DNA of 64,000 bases from Lachnospiraceae bacterium UBA935 (GTDB taxonomy: Bacteria > Bacillota > Clostridia > Lachnospirales > Lachnospiraceae): the NCBI GenBank assembly GCA_002293525.1, contig DBDJ01000021.1, forward strand, positions 62,001 through 126,000. Direction: 5' to 3'. This document shows, in pieces, positions 25,201 to 31,323 of the stretch. A program made the translations under genes and the position numbers. Under the pieces are notes generated by a model, which was not told the DNA's origin, made no database searches, and worked only from the letters and a program-made list of their open reading frames with translations. The first letter of the stretch is position 1. Every line of letters begins with the position of its first letter.

Positions 25201-27407
25201 GCAAATTGGCTGTATCTGGTCTCATTGACCAGCAGCGGATCCGCATTGCCGTAGATGACGTCAAAAAACTCCTGCCGTTCGTCTTCCTTTAAACAGCGGA
25301 ACACTTCATCTACATAACGGCGGTACTGCTTACCGGCATAGCAATCATCCGCATCGTATAAACCCCTGCCGATGCCCTGATACTGGCTGCCCTGACCGGA
25401 AAACATAAAGTAGATCCTTCGTTTCTCTGCTGCTTTTGTATAGTCGCTGTCCAACACTTCTTCAATCAGTTCGTCAAAAGCAAGACCACTTTCCATATTT
25501 TCCTGCACTACTACTGCTTTTCGGTATATAAAATGCTTCCGGCCTTTCATCAGCGTCCATGCGGCATCGGATAAATTGACACGACTGTCGGCAAAAAGGC
25601 TTTCCAGCGTTGCTCTGATCTGCGCCTGTAAGGCTTTCTCTGTCCTGGCCGAAAACAGGAGGAGGCTGATCTTGTCCGGGCTATCGCTCGGCTTTCTTTC
25701 CGGTGCTTCTTCCAATACCATATGGGCATTGGTGCCGCCGACCCCAAACGAATTGATTCCCGCCCGTAACGGGCCGTGGCCATTATTGTCCCACGGCTTT
25801 CCGATATTGGAAATAACAAAAGGAATCGCCTCAAGATCAATCTTAGGATTCGGGACGCGGTAATTGACGGTTCCGGGAATAAAACGGTTTTTCAAGCTTA
25901 AGGCCACCTTGATCAGGCCGACGGCACCCGCCGCCGTGTCGGTATGTCCCACATTGCCTTTTACCGAACCCAGGGTACAGAACGCTTTTTTGTCTGTGGC
26001 AAAGGCTTCCGTCAAGGATGCCACTTCGATCGGATCCCCCAATATGGTTCCGGTTCCATGGGCTTCCACATAGCCGACGGTTTCGGGATCCACGCCGGCA
26101 CGCCGGTAGGCTTCCTGGATTACTTCTTTCTGTCCTTCGACGCTGGGTGCCGTAAATCCGGCCTTCTGGCTTCCGTCATTGTTGACGGCGGAACCTTTGA
26201 TCACTGCATAAATAGGATCATTGGCTGCCAGCGCATCTTCCAGCCGTTTCAGGACGACGACGCCCATCCCGTTGGAAAATACCGTTCCCATGGCATCGGC
26301 GTCAAAAGGTCGGCAATGCCCGTCAGGAGAAAACATCAGGCCTTCCTGATATGGATAACCGCCGCGGTTGCGCAGCTCGATGGTGACGCCGCCGCTAACC
26401 GCGAGATCGCATTCTTTGGCCCGCAAGGACTGACAAGCCAGATGCACGGTTACCAATGTCGTCGAACAGCCTGTCAGCGCTGAATAGGCCGGACCTTTAC
26501 TGTTAAACTTATAGGCCAGGCGGGTCGCCAGAAAGTGATTGGTGCTCATGGTAAAGGCCTGATAGGCATCACTATAGCTGCCGCCGTTATTGATCATTTC
26601 ATGATACCAGTGGAAATCATCGGAGCCGCCGATAAAGATCCCCATTTTTTCTTCTGTCGCCCCGGGATAATAGCCGGCATCCTCCAAAGCTGCCCATGCT
26701 CCTTGATACAAGACCCGCAGCTGTGGCGACATGCGGTATATTTCACCGGGCGTATATCCGAAAAATTCCGCGTCAAAGTACTCAAAATCAGAGCTCAGGC
26801 CCCTTGCTTTGACATAGTTGTCTTGTTTCAGGGCAGCTTCGTCAACACCTAAGGCCAACAGTTCTTCGTCTTTAAAATAATGAATGCTTTCGGTCCCGGC
26901 TTTTAAGTTGTTCCAGAAATCGGCCAAGTTATCGGCCCCCGGAACATCAACGGCCATGCCGATTATGGCAATATCAGAAGCCCAGTTGACGCTGTTTTTA
27001 CGGAAGTACTCGTTCCGGTTCCCGATCTTAGTCTTTTCCTGTCCGGCCATATAATCCGCCAGCAGCCTGACGGTCGGATACTGAAACAAAGCGGTAATGG
27101 ATAAATCCGGGCGGAAAGCCTTCTTCAGCCGGTCGTGCAAAAGGATGGCACTCATGGAATTGCCGCCGCTATCAAAGAAATTATCATCAACCCCGAACTG
27201 GTTATGATCCAGCGTCTGCTGCCAGATCCCCGCGATAAGCCGCTCTGTCTCCGACTGCGGAAGCTCTTGGCCGCCGGCCGCCCGAAGCTTATGGCTCTGA
27301 TCGGCAATCAGGACTTTGGTATCCACTTTCCCGTTACTGTTAACCGGAAGTTCCTTAAGGCGGACAAAAAAAGCCGGGAACATATAGGCCGGGATCCGGG
27401 AACTCAA
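19251..27407 (-). CDS. Hybrid NRPS-PKS: (A end)-T-KS-AT-T-C-A-T-KS
   Basis: About 2718 residues. The first 20 residues are the end of an adenylation domain (LPVNSNGKVD) whose main part is encoded in the upstream gene in another frame; homology continues upstream of 27407 to about 27510, so the TTG at 27407 is probably not a real start. Then: carrier (GGNSMSA, about 50-115); KS (Cys in TGCSTTL, EAHGTGT, GNVGHT, about 142-560); AT (GQGSQYQ, GHSIGEV, SHAFH, about 665-960), where HAFH points to malonyl-CoA; an Ala-rich linker; carrier (GGDSLKA, about 1080-1150); condensation (VHHIIADA, about 1170-1590); adenylation (FTSGSTGNPKG, MYGPTEATIW, about 1610-2100; hand-read code D-I-F-L-L-G-M-I-W-K, substrate not assigned); a 15-bp-repeat linker; carrier (GGNSLAL, about 2165-2230); and a second KS (TACSTSL, ETHGTGT, ANLGHL, about 2290-2710) which ends the protein. 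Its AT counterpart opens the next protein and is degenerate. Confidence 0.92.
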   Translation of the reverse strand: MSSRIPAYMFPAFFVRLKELPVNSNGKVDTKVLIADQSHKLRAAGGQELPQSETERLIAGIWQQTLDHNQFGVDDNFFDSGGNSMSAILLHDRLKKAFRPDLSITALFQYPTVRLLADYMAGQEKTKIGNRNEYFRKNSVNWASDIAIIGMAVDVPGADNLADFWNNLKAGTESIHYFKDEELLALGVDEAALKQDNYVKARGLSSDFEYFDAEFFGYTPGEIYRMSPQLRVLYQGAWAALEDAGYYPGATEEKMGIFIGGSDDFHWYHEMINNGGSYSDAYQAFTMSTNHFLATRLAYKFNSKGPAYSALTGCSTTLVTVHLACQSLRAKECDLAVSGGVTIELRNRGGYPYQEGLMFSPDGHCRPFDADAMGTVFSNGMGVVVLKRLEDALAANDPIYAVIKGSAVNNDGSQKAGFTAPSVEGQKEVIQEAYRRAGVDPETVGYVEAHGTGTILGDPIEVASLTEAFATDKKAFCTLGSVKGNVGHTDTAAGAVGLIKVALSLKNRFIPGTVNYRVPNPKIDLEAIPFVISNIGKPWDNNGHGPLRAGINSFGVGGTNAHMVLEEAPERKPSDSPDKISLLLFSARTEKALQAQIRATLESLFADSRVNLSDAAWTLMKGRKHFIYRKAVVVQENMESGLAFDELIEEVLDSDYTKAAEKRRIYFMFSGQGSQYQGIGRGLYDADDCYAGKQYRRYVDEVFRCLKEDERQEFFDVIYGNADPLLVNETRYSQFALFVTEYSLALLLMELGVKPDALVGHSIGEVTAAAVAGIWSLADAVQIVRARGDIMQKQQPGAMLAVMAAADKVAAMLPDGVSLALDNTSDRCVVGGTKEKIKAFEQTVLEKGLKCSVIKTSHAFHTPLMKEAAAEFGEVLSRLPMNEPRFPMVANLTGQWADEGQMCRAGYWSEHIVRPVQFTQTLTTVLQEEAAAFLEIGAGRSLCTFAIQHKEKKDSHTFISLIRHARENEPDREYFYSKLGSLWEAGVAIDWQRFMGDKRRNKISLPGYRFDKKHYPVPILLGVDSSGSADAARKAAADPIPAVAGTWPAAGSAAANAWTAAGSGAAAMIHQPLENRVIDAFRSVLGYDVVTADQDFFKLGGDSLKAISLVSAIESTAGVKLSVSEIFKRTTPKKLAQYLATSGYADSPQNKLMPVPKAEYYCVSPAQKRMFSLYQLDPGNLAYNLPSATIIEGQLDEGKVQKAVQKLISRHEVLRTSFAIQGYQVVQVIADQITADLSFERRLLKEEQDIDALMDEFVRPFDLFQAPLWRLKLITVDTGHSVLLFDVHHIIADATSVEILKKDFNELYFGELPPLRLQYKDFVAWQNQYLESEEAKAAKSYWTGLFEDRIPVLELPLDRERPAVKTFQGNRYYFTIEADLARQFEQFAQQNGATMYMALLSAWYVLLSRYSGQEDIVIGTPVAGRNTEEVAEMMGMFINMLAMRNRPEAQKRFIVFLGEVKEQVMEALKYQSYQFDELVDHLAIRREFNRNALFDVCFDYQNMTVHDISIDGKPTRPFDYDPKTADYDMVLTCRQEKSKEIQCFIDYASDLFTEDSVQRLMENFATVMKSILADCHSPLGLLNIISDQELSSLGRQFEETALTTRKDVLLHEMFEENVSKHPKKIAFINGDGQEFSYRQLNEKINTIAHRLLEVPVGEGDLVGIVGKRDEWLLAGMLAVLKTGAAYVPIDFGFPQERICYMIRQSKPKAVLISPEYRDKVDYEGVYIDSAALKTDEETVKNPQISCSADPLAYVMFTSGSTGNPKGVMVGHRAVINFVSDIMNRQLFAAPEDRVICITTPCFDIFAFESIVPMCTGHSVYMATEAEQLDPALTAAKILRHDVTHILSTVSRIKVFIEHKAFEPALNQLKGILSGGENYPLPMLKEIRRKSAGRIYNMYGPTEATIWSTTKDLTASDYVNIGHPIANTQIFILSKDNRLQPYGVYGEIGIAGEGLAQGYYHNTDETDRRFIAIDELPGTRIYKTGDRGRMLANGETEISGRLDNQVKIRGYRIELGEIENVVIRHPAITEAVAKVADEDGQNKDGQNKELLLFYSLKADAAVAQDDKWLRDWVEAKLPHYMAPSGFIRLPKLPKLPNGKLDRNALIVPDHEKSVDKNRAGGNQVDQSQTVQSQAAQNQAGGNQADRNQADRNQAAAETTGTVTTSRSVSEFILDIWKEVLHKDSIGVHDNFFDAGGNSLALIMVNNKINNDLGIAVPVIKLFEYPTVAGMLQLINRQEGNSNGTGIGAGTGAGIRADEFDDDAFSDDPDPQTGFLSRQPEPETDRAETEVTDSHQDIAVIGIACRFPDAENTDAFWENILAGKESIKVFSEEELLASGIGGSLLYKDNYVKAKGYLDGADCFDAKLFDYSDKEAQMMDPQIRLLHQCTYEVLEDAGYNSYEYEGKIGMFAGSSSNLVWMTRFINTQDDIIDGFEAITYNERDFLTSRIAYKLDLKGPSMNVQTACSTSLVAVHQAIESLHNGASDMAIAGGVCLSYPRKEGYLWHEGMIFSKDGHCRPFSEDATGTVPGEGCGVVLLKPLSKAQEDRDHIYAVIKGSAVNNDGCDKIGYTAPGVKGQTAVIKEALRKARTAPEEICYLETHGTGTALGDPIEIESVKQAWSTDQKGYCALGAVKANLGHLDAAAGIAGLIKTVLILNKKRIPPLINFSRPNAKVSLDDSPFYVNTEVQEPKQRKQKLKAAVSSFGIGGTNAHVILEEAE
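20954..21073. repeat. Eight 15-bp tandem repeats encoding an Asn/Gln-rich linker
   Basis: Eight consecutive 15-bp units related to GGTTCCTGTCGGCTT fill 20954-21073. On the minus strand they encode the pentapeptide pattern NQADR/NQAGG/SQTVQ between the second A domain and its carrier domain. The region keeps the frame and is a flexible interdomain linker; it is not a CRISPR array (no spacers, coding). Confidence 0.9.
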
Positions 27408-30190
27408 AAATTCCCGGAAGCGGGCCGGCGGAATCTCTTCTTCCGCAAGATAGTAAGCACATAATACCGTAAGCTGACTGGTGTTTTGCTTGGCAACGAC
27501 GACGGCCCGGCCAAGGCCGGATACTGTCCCAGTGCCGCCTCGATTTCGCCCGGCTCAATCCGGACGCCGCCTATCTTGACCTGAAAATCCAGCCGCCCCA
27601 TAAACTCCACGGTGCCGTCTGCCCGCAAGCGGACCAGATCCCCGGTACGGTACATCTTCTGAAACCAAGACGGATCCTGGGTCTTGTCGTAGAAAGGGTT
27701 ATCACAGAACTTTTCTTCCGTCAGACTTTTTTTGTTAAGATAGCCGCGGGCCAGTCCGACCCCGCTCAAGCACAATTCACCGGGGACACCGGCCATCTGG
27801 AGGTGCTTGTTTTCATCGATGACATACCATCTGATTTCATTTAACGGCCGGCCGATGGAGATATTAGCCACATTCTCATATTCACTGAGAGAATAATGTG
27901 ATGCCCACATGGTACACTCGGTAGGGCCGTAAAGATTTTCCAGCTTTGCGGAAAGTCTCAGGCTTAAGGCTTTTTGGACGACATCCGGGGTGACTGCTTC
28001 TCCGCCGACAAAGATCCATTTAAGTGAACGCAGCCGTTTTTCATCCCCTTCTTGCAGGATATCCAGAAACAGCCGGAACATCGTCGGGACAAAATTAATA
28101 TGGGTGACCTGATATCGTTCGATTTCGGCAAGAATCAGTTGCGGATTTTTCTCCCCCTCATGCTCCATGATGCAGAGCGCGCCTGCTCCGGCAAACCAGC
28201 CATATAGCTCGGTACCGGAGATGTCAAAGGAAAACGGGGTCTTGTATAGATAGCGGTCGCCGGCGGCAACCGGAAAACGCCGCTCCAAGTCCAGAATCGT
28301 GTTGACTACGCTATGTTGCTCAATCATTACGCCCTTGGGCTCGCCCGTCGAACCGGAAGTATATTCAATATATGCCAGGTCATAGGGACTACGCAAGACT
28401 GCCGGATCGGACGTTTCGCCGTCATAATCATCCATCTCTTCGGCCAGGATCACATATTCCTCCTTGCAGAAACGATAGTCCAGGGCTTTGGAAGTAATCA
28501 GTATCGCGATACCGGCGTCCTTAAAAATATAGCGCTTCCGCTCTTCGGTATAATATGGCTCAATTGGCACATAGGCACAGCCGGCTTTCAATACCGCTAT
28601 TATGGAAATCACCATTGCCTTCGATCTCTTAAGCTGGATCCCGATCACTTCATTCTCCCTGCTTTTATGGGCCAGGATGTGATGCGCCAGCCGGTTTGCC
28701 AGATCGTTCACCGCGTCGTAGGTCAAGCTTTCATGGCCGTAAAACAGCGCCGGCAGCTGATGATATTGCTTCACCCTGTCCTGAAAGATATCGATGATAT
28801 GAGCGGGCTCATAGGGGAAATACGAACTCTGGTTAAAGGTATGCAAGAGATCGGTTTTCTCGTTTTCCAGAAACAGGTCGTAAGCGGACAGCGGCAGACT
28901 GCTGTCCGCAGCGATGGCCGCTAACAGCTTCCGGAAGCGTTTCCCCAGGATGTCGATCGATTCATCAGAATATAGCCCGGGTTTATACTGGATTTTGATA
29001 ATGTCCCGCTCTGCTGTCTTGCAGATTAACACCATCATATTGCCGGGGAAAGTAATATACGGAAAATCATATTCTTCCGACTTGACCCCGTTCCAGTCTG
29101 ACGGGCTGAAGCGGTTATATACAAATGAGATATCAAAAATGGACTGTGCTCCGCTATAGGTATCCGCCGTGTTTTCACGAAGGATCAGATTGTTGGGGTA
29201 GCCGTTGTTCTGATAGGCACCGATCATCTCTTTATACAGCAAGGCAACTACCTGGCTGAAGGCCGGGTCGTTATCTAAGTCGCAGCGAAACGGCAAGGTA
29301 TAGATAAAGCAGCCTGCCGCGTCGGCATATTGCGTCCCGGGCCGGTAAGAAATCGGGCTGGAAACGGTAACATTTTTTTCATTGCAGCATTTCCCCATTA
29401 ATACCATAAAAGCCGAGAAGCATAAGATAAACGGAGTAACACCCTCTTTATGCGAAGCTTTTTCAATCGCCGCCATCAGCTCGGCCGATATTGCATAAAC
29501 CCGCTCTTTGCCGAGGCCGTAATTATCCTTGCCGTCAAAATCCCTGGGAAAGTCCAGGGGTTTCATGTCCTTCACCTTCGCTTCCCAGTATTGCCGCTTA
29601 GACTCATATTCCCCGGCGGTTAATTTCTTATTCTCCGTTTCAAGAAAATCAAAGAAGGGATAATTGGCCTTACCAGCTTTCCCTGTCCCGCTTACCGGCT
29701 CCGGCTTGCTCAGTTCCGGCCTGCTCAGTTCCGAATAAAAAGCGGACAGCTTGCTGATCACCAGGTCAATCGATATCCCGTCACTGACAAGATGATGGAT
29801 AACAAGGAGTATCACCGATTCCGTTTGGCCATTGACAATCAGGGTGAGCCGGAGCAGCGGTGCCTTAGCCAGGTCAAATTCACGTTCCATGGCTTCACGA
29901 AGGATAGCCGGCACGTCCTGCCGACCTGCTGTATTATCATAGCAATCGACCTTGGCCTTGGCGGCTTGGTCTTCGATCATCATCAGTTTATTGCCTTCCA
30001 GCACAATCCGGCTACGCAACGCCGCCTGCTCGGCAATCAGCAGGTTCGCTGCTTTTTCCAGTGTATCTTTATCCAAGCCTGCTTTCACCCGGATCAGGGC
30101 AGAAATATTATAGATATTTTTCCCGCCGGTCTGGCATTCAAAGTAAATCCCTTTTTGTACTTGTGAAAGTTCTGTTCTCCTGTTTTTCAT
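27404..30190 (-). CDS. NRPS C-A protein, frame broken near the end of the A domain
   Basis: A 928-residue frame. Condensation domain with VIHHLVSDG at about 1-440; adenylation domain with YTSGSTGEPKG, NLYGPTECTMW, TGDLVRL and FQVKIGGVRIEPGEIE at about 460-890. The hand-read specificity code is D-I-T-N-F-G-L-M-W-K; the GLxW end resembles codes for small residues such as Gly, weak evidence. After EIEAALGQYPAL the frame gives about 35 unrelated residues and a stop; one frame over, the DNA encodes AVVVAKQNTSQLTVLCAYYL and runs straight into the next gene, exactly what an A domain should contain. One missing base near 27500-27516 explains this. The ATG at 30190 has AAGGGG seven bases upstream, after a hairpin shared with the gene at 19141. 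Without the frame break this and the next gene would encode one protein of about 3680 residues. Confidence 0.9.
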   Translation of the reverse strand: MKNRRTELSQVQKGIYFECQTGGKNIYNISALIRVKAGLDKDTLEKAANLLIAEQAALRSRIVLEGNKLMMIEDQAAKAKVDCYDNTAGRQDVPAILREAMEREFDLAKAPLLRLTLIVNGQTESVILLVIHHLVSDGISIDLVISKLSAFYSELSRPELSKPEPVSGTGKAGKANYPFFDFLETENKKLTAGEYESKRQYWEAKVKDMKPLDFPRDFDGKDNYGLGKERVYAISAELMAAIEKASHKEGVTPFILCFSAFMVLMGKCCNEKNVTVSSPISYRPGTQYADAAGCFIYTLPFRCDLDNDPAFSQVVALLYKEMIGAYQNNGYPNNLILRENTADTYSGAQSIFDISFVYNRFSPSDWNGVKSEEYDFPYITFPGNMMVLICKTAERDIIKIQYKPGLYSDESIDILGKRFRKLLAAIAADSSLPLSAYDLFLENEKTDLLHTFNQSSYFPYEPAHIIDIFQDRVKQYHQLPALFYGHESLTYDAVNDLANRLAHHILAHKSRENEVIGIQLKRSKAMVISIIAVLKAGCAYVPIEPYYTEERKRYIFKDAGIAILITSKALDYRFCKEEYVILAEEMDDYDGETSDPAVLRSPYDLAYIEYTSGSTGEPKGVMIEQHSVVNTILDLERRFPVAAGDRYLYKTPFSFDISGTELYGWFAGAGALCIMEHEGEKNPQLILAEIERYQVTHINFVPTMFRLFLDILQEGDEKRLRSLKWIFVGGEAVTPDVVQKALSLRLSAKLENLYGPTECTMWASHYSLSEYENVANISIGRPLNEIRWYVIDENKHLQMAGVPGELCLSGVGLARGYLNKKSLTEEKFCDNPFYDKTQDPSWFQKMYRTGDLVRLRADGTVEFMGRLDFQVKIGGVRIEPGEIEAALGQYPALAGPSSLPSKTPVSLRYYVLTILRKKRFRRPASGNF
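27500..27516 (-). other. Site of apparent single-base deletion in the A domain
   Basis: On the minus strand the reading TTGGCCGGGCCGTC would restore a continuous A domain (L-G-R-A-V-V-V-A) with one extra G in the first GG. Upstream and downstream frames are both clearly coding for the same domain, so the break lies within these few GC-rich bases. Real split gene or assembly error cannot be told apart here. Confidence 0.75.
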
Positions 30191-30202
30191 ATCTTTACCC
30201 CT

Positions 30203-30219
30203 TGTCCGCTCAGCGGACT
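30203..30219 (-). repeat. Short hairpin next to the ribosome site, copy 3
   Basis: GTCCGC (30204-30209) and GCGGAC (30213-30218) with a three-base loop; on the minus strand it is followed by AAGGGGTA and the ATG of the C-A gene. Hairpin and ribosome site together match the copy at 19154-19170 almost base for base. Confidence 0.6.
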
Positions 30220-30235
30220 CAAACCAAATAATGCC

Positions 30236-30712
30236 TCACCCTACTACCCATAAGCCGCCGATCTGTATCGTCAGCACCGTCAAAAACACCTGATAGGCCA
30301 CATCCATAACCAGATTAGCAATACTGTTTAAATCCGCTTTATGATTTACTTTCATTTCATGAAAATGCGTCCATAAACCGCCGATTCCGTACATATACAT
30401 GCTCACGACTGTCCCCAGCCAGAAACCGCCCCTGAACCAGATACACATTACCCCCATGATACCCAGGCCAAGCTGCGTAAAACCGTATTTAATCTGAAAA
30501 GGCCCCCCGGGCCAGCCGATATGTCTGGCATTTTTCTCGGCAAAAATCATATTGGCAAAAACACCGCCCACCCCCAGCACCGCAAAGGTTACCACAAACT
30601 GATGCAGCAGCAGAATGGTACTGATCTGCGAAGCATCCGTAGGAAATCCGCTCAGAAACATATGAATCAATGCCGTAACAATTCCCATGCCCCAAAAAAT
30701 TAAAAATGTCAT
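30236..30712 (-). CDS. Small membrane protein, DUF6790-like
   Basis: A 158-residue protein with four to five membrane segments and no signal peptide cut. The stretch HIGWPGGPFQIKYGF (about 63-78) followed by LGLGIMGV resembles small conserved membrane proteins of the DUF6790 type, a family without known function. AGGAGG precedes the ATG at 30712, and only 13 bp separate it from the discrete ACP gene. It lies inside the synthetase operon between the PKS and NRPS parts, so it may help anchor the line to the membrane or handle a lipid substrate; this is inference only. Confidence 0.6.
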   Translation of the reverse strand: MTFLIFWGMGIVTALIHMFLSGFPTDASQISTILLLHQFVVTFAVLGVGGVFANMIFAEKNARHIGWPGGPFQIKYGFTQLGLGIMGVMCIWFRGGFWLGTVVSMYMYGIGGLWTHFHEMKVNHKADLNSIANLVMDVAYQVFLTVLTIQIGGLWVVG

Positions 30713-30725
30713 AATCTGCCTCCTG

Positions 30726-31268
30726 CTATATCATGCTTTTCTGAAAGAAACGGCTCAAGACTTCATTCTGTCCGGCCATAATATCATATTGGTTTTCAAA
30801 CACCTTGAGAATATCCCTGATTCCGCCAGCAGCTTCGACCGGCCCGGCGGTAACTTCAGGCAGTACCGCAGCTTCCATTGGCCCGGCGGTAACTTCAGGC
30901 GGGTCAACGGCAGTTTCGGCCTGCACTTCGGCGGACTCTGCCGGATCTACCGGTGTTTCGGCCGGCCCGGCCACGGGTTCCGGCAATAATACTGAGCTGC
31001 TTTCAACAATGTGACAGGCCACTAGCTGCAATGTGTTTAACGTGGTAAAGAAAACATCCAATGGGATCTCCACTTCAAAGTTTTCGTCAATTTGTCTGGC
31101 CATCTTCAAAAGCAGCATGGAGTCCAGACCATATGTAAGTAATTGCTCATCCGCATCCATGTCCTCTATCTCCATCCCGGATATGCCATGGATCACATCT
31201 TTCAGCTGTTCTATTATTGCGTATATTCTCTTTTGATACCCTTCGGTTTTGACTAATTCGGTTGACAT
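30726..31268 (-). CDS. Discrete acyl carrier protein with C-terminal docking helix
   Basis: About 180 residues. An ACP domain fills the first 95, with the phosphopantetheine site in TYGLDSMLLLK. A Pro/Ala/Glu/Val-rich linker follows (about 95-150) that contains a perfect 21-bp DNA repeat. The last 30 residues form a helix with the pattern ENQYDIMAGQNEVLSRF, which matches the tail of the KS-AT protein upstream (EKQQEQMLIQKTILRQF). The KS-AT protein has no ACP of its own, so this carrier probably completes that module. The start at 31268 is chosen because GAGGAG lies seven bases upstream; the ATG at 31274 is too near. Confidence 0.9.
   Translation of the reverse strand: MSTELVKTEGYQKRIYAIIEQLKDVIHGISGMEIEDMDADEQLLTYGLDSMLLLKMARQIDENFEVEIPLDVFFTTLNTLQLVACHIVESSSVLLPEPVAGPAETPVDPAESAEVQAETAVDPPEVTAGPMEAAVLPEVTAGPVEAAGGIRDILKVFENQYDIMAGQNEVLSRFFQKSMI
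30841..30900. repeat. Perfect 21-bp direct repeat in the ACP linker
   Basis: GGCCCGGCGGTAACTTCAGGC-type sequence occurs at 30841-30861 and again at 30880-30900, 39 bp apart and in frame. It encodes the repeated peptide PEVTAGP in the flexible linker of the discrete ACP. Confidence 0.85.
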
Positions 31269-31323
31269 ATACATGCTCCTCTTTTCAGCTCATTCTTATT
31301 TTTATCTGCCGGCTCATTCTATT

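Noticed and set aside
27405..27407. TTG as true start of the hybrid NRPS-PKS protein
   Set aside because: It lies in the middle of an A domain, without ribosome site; coding homology continues upstream in this frame.
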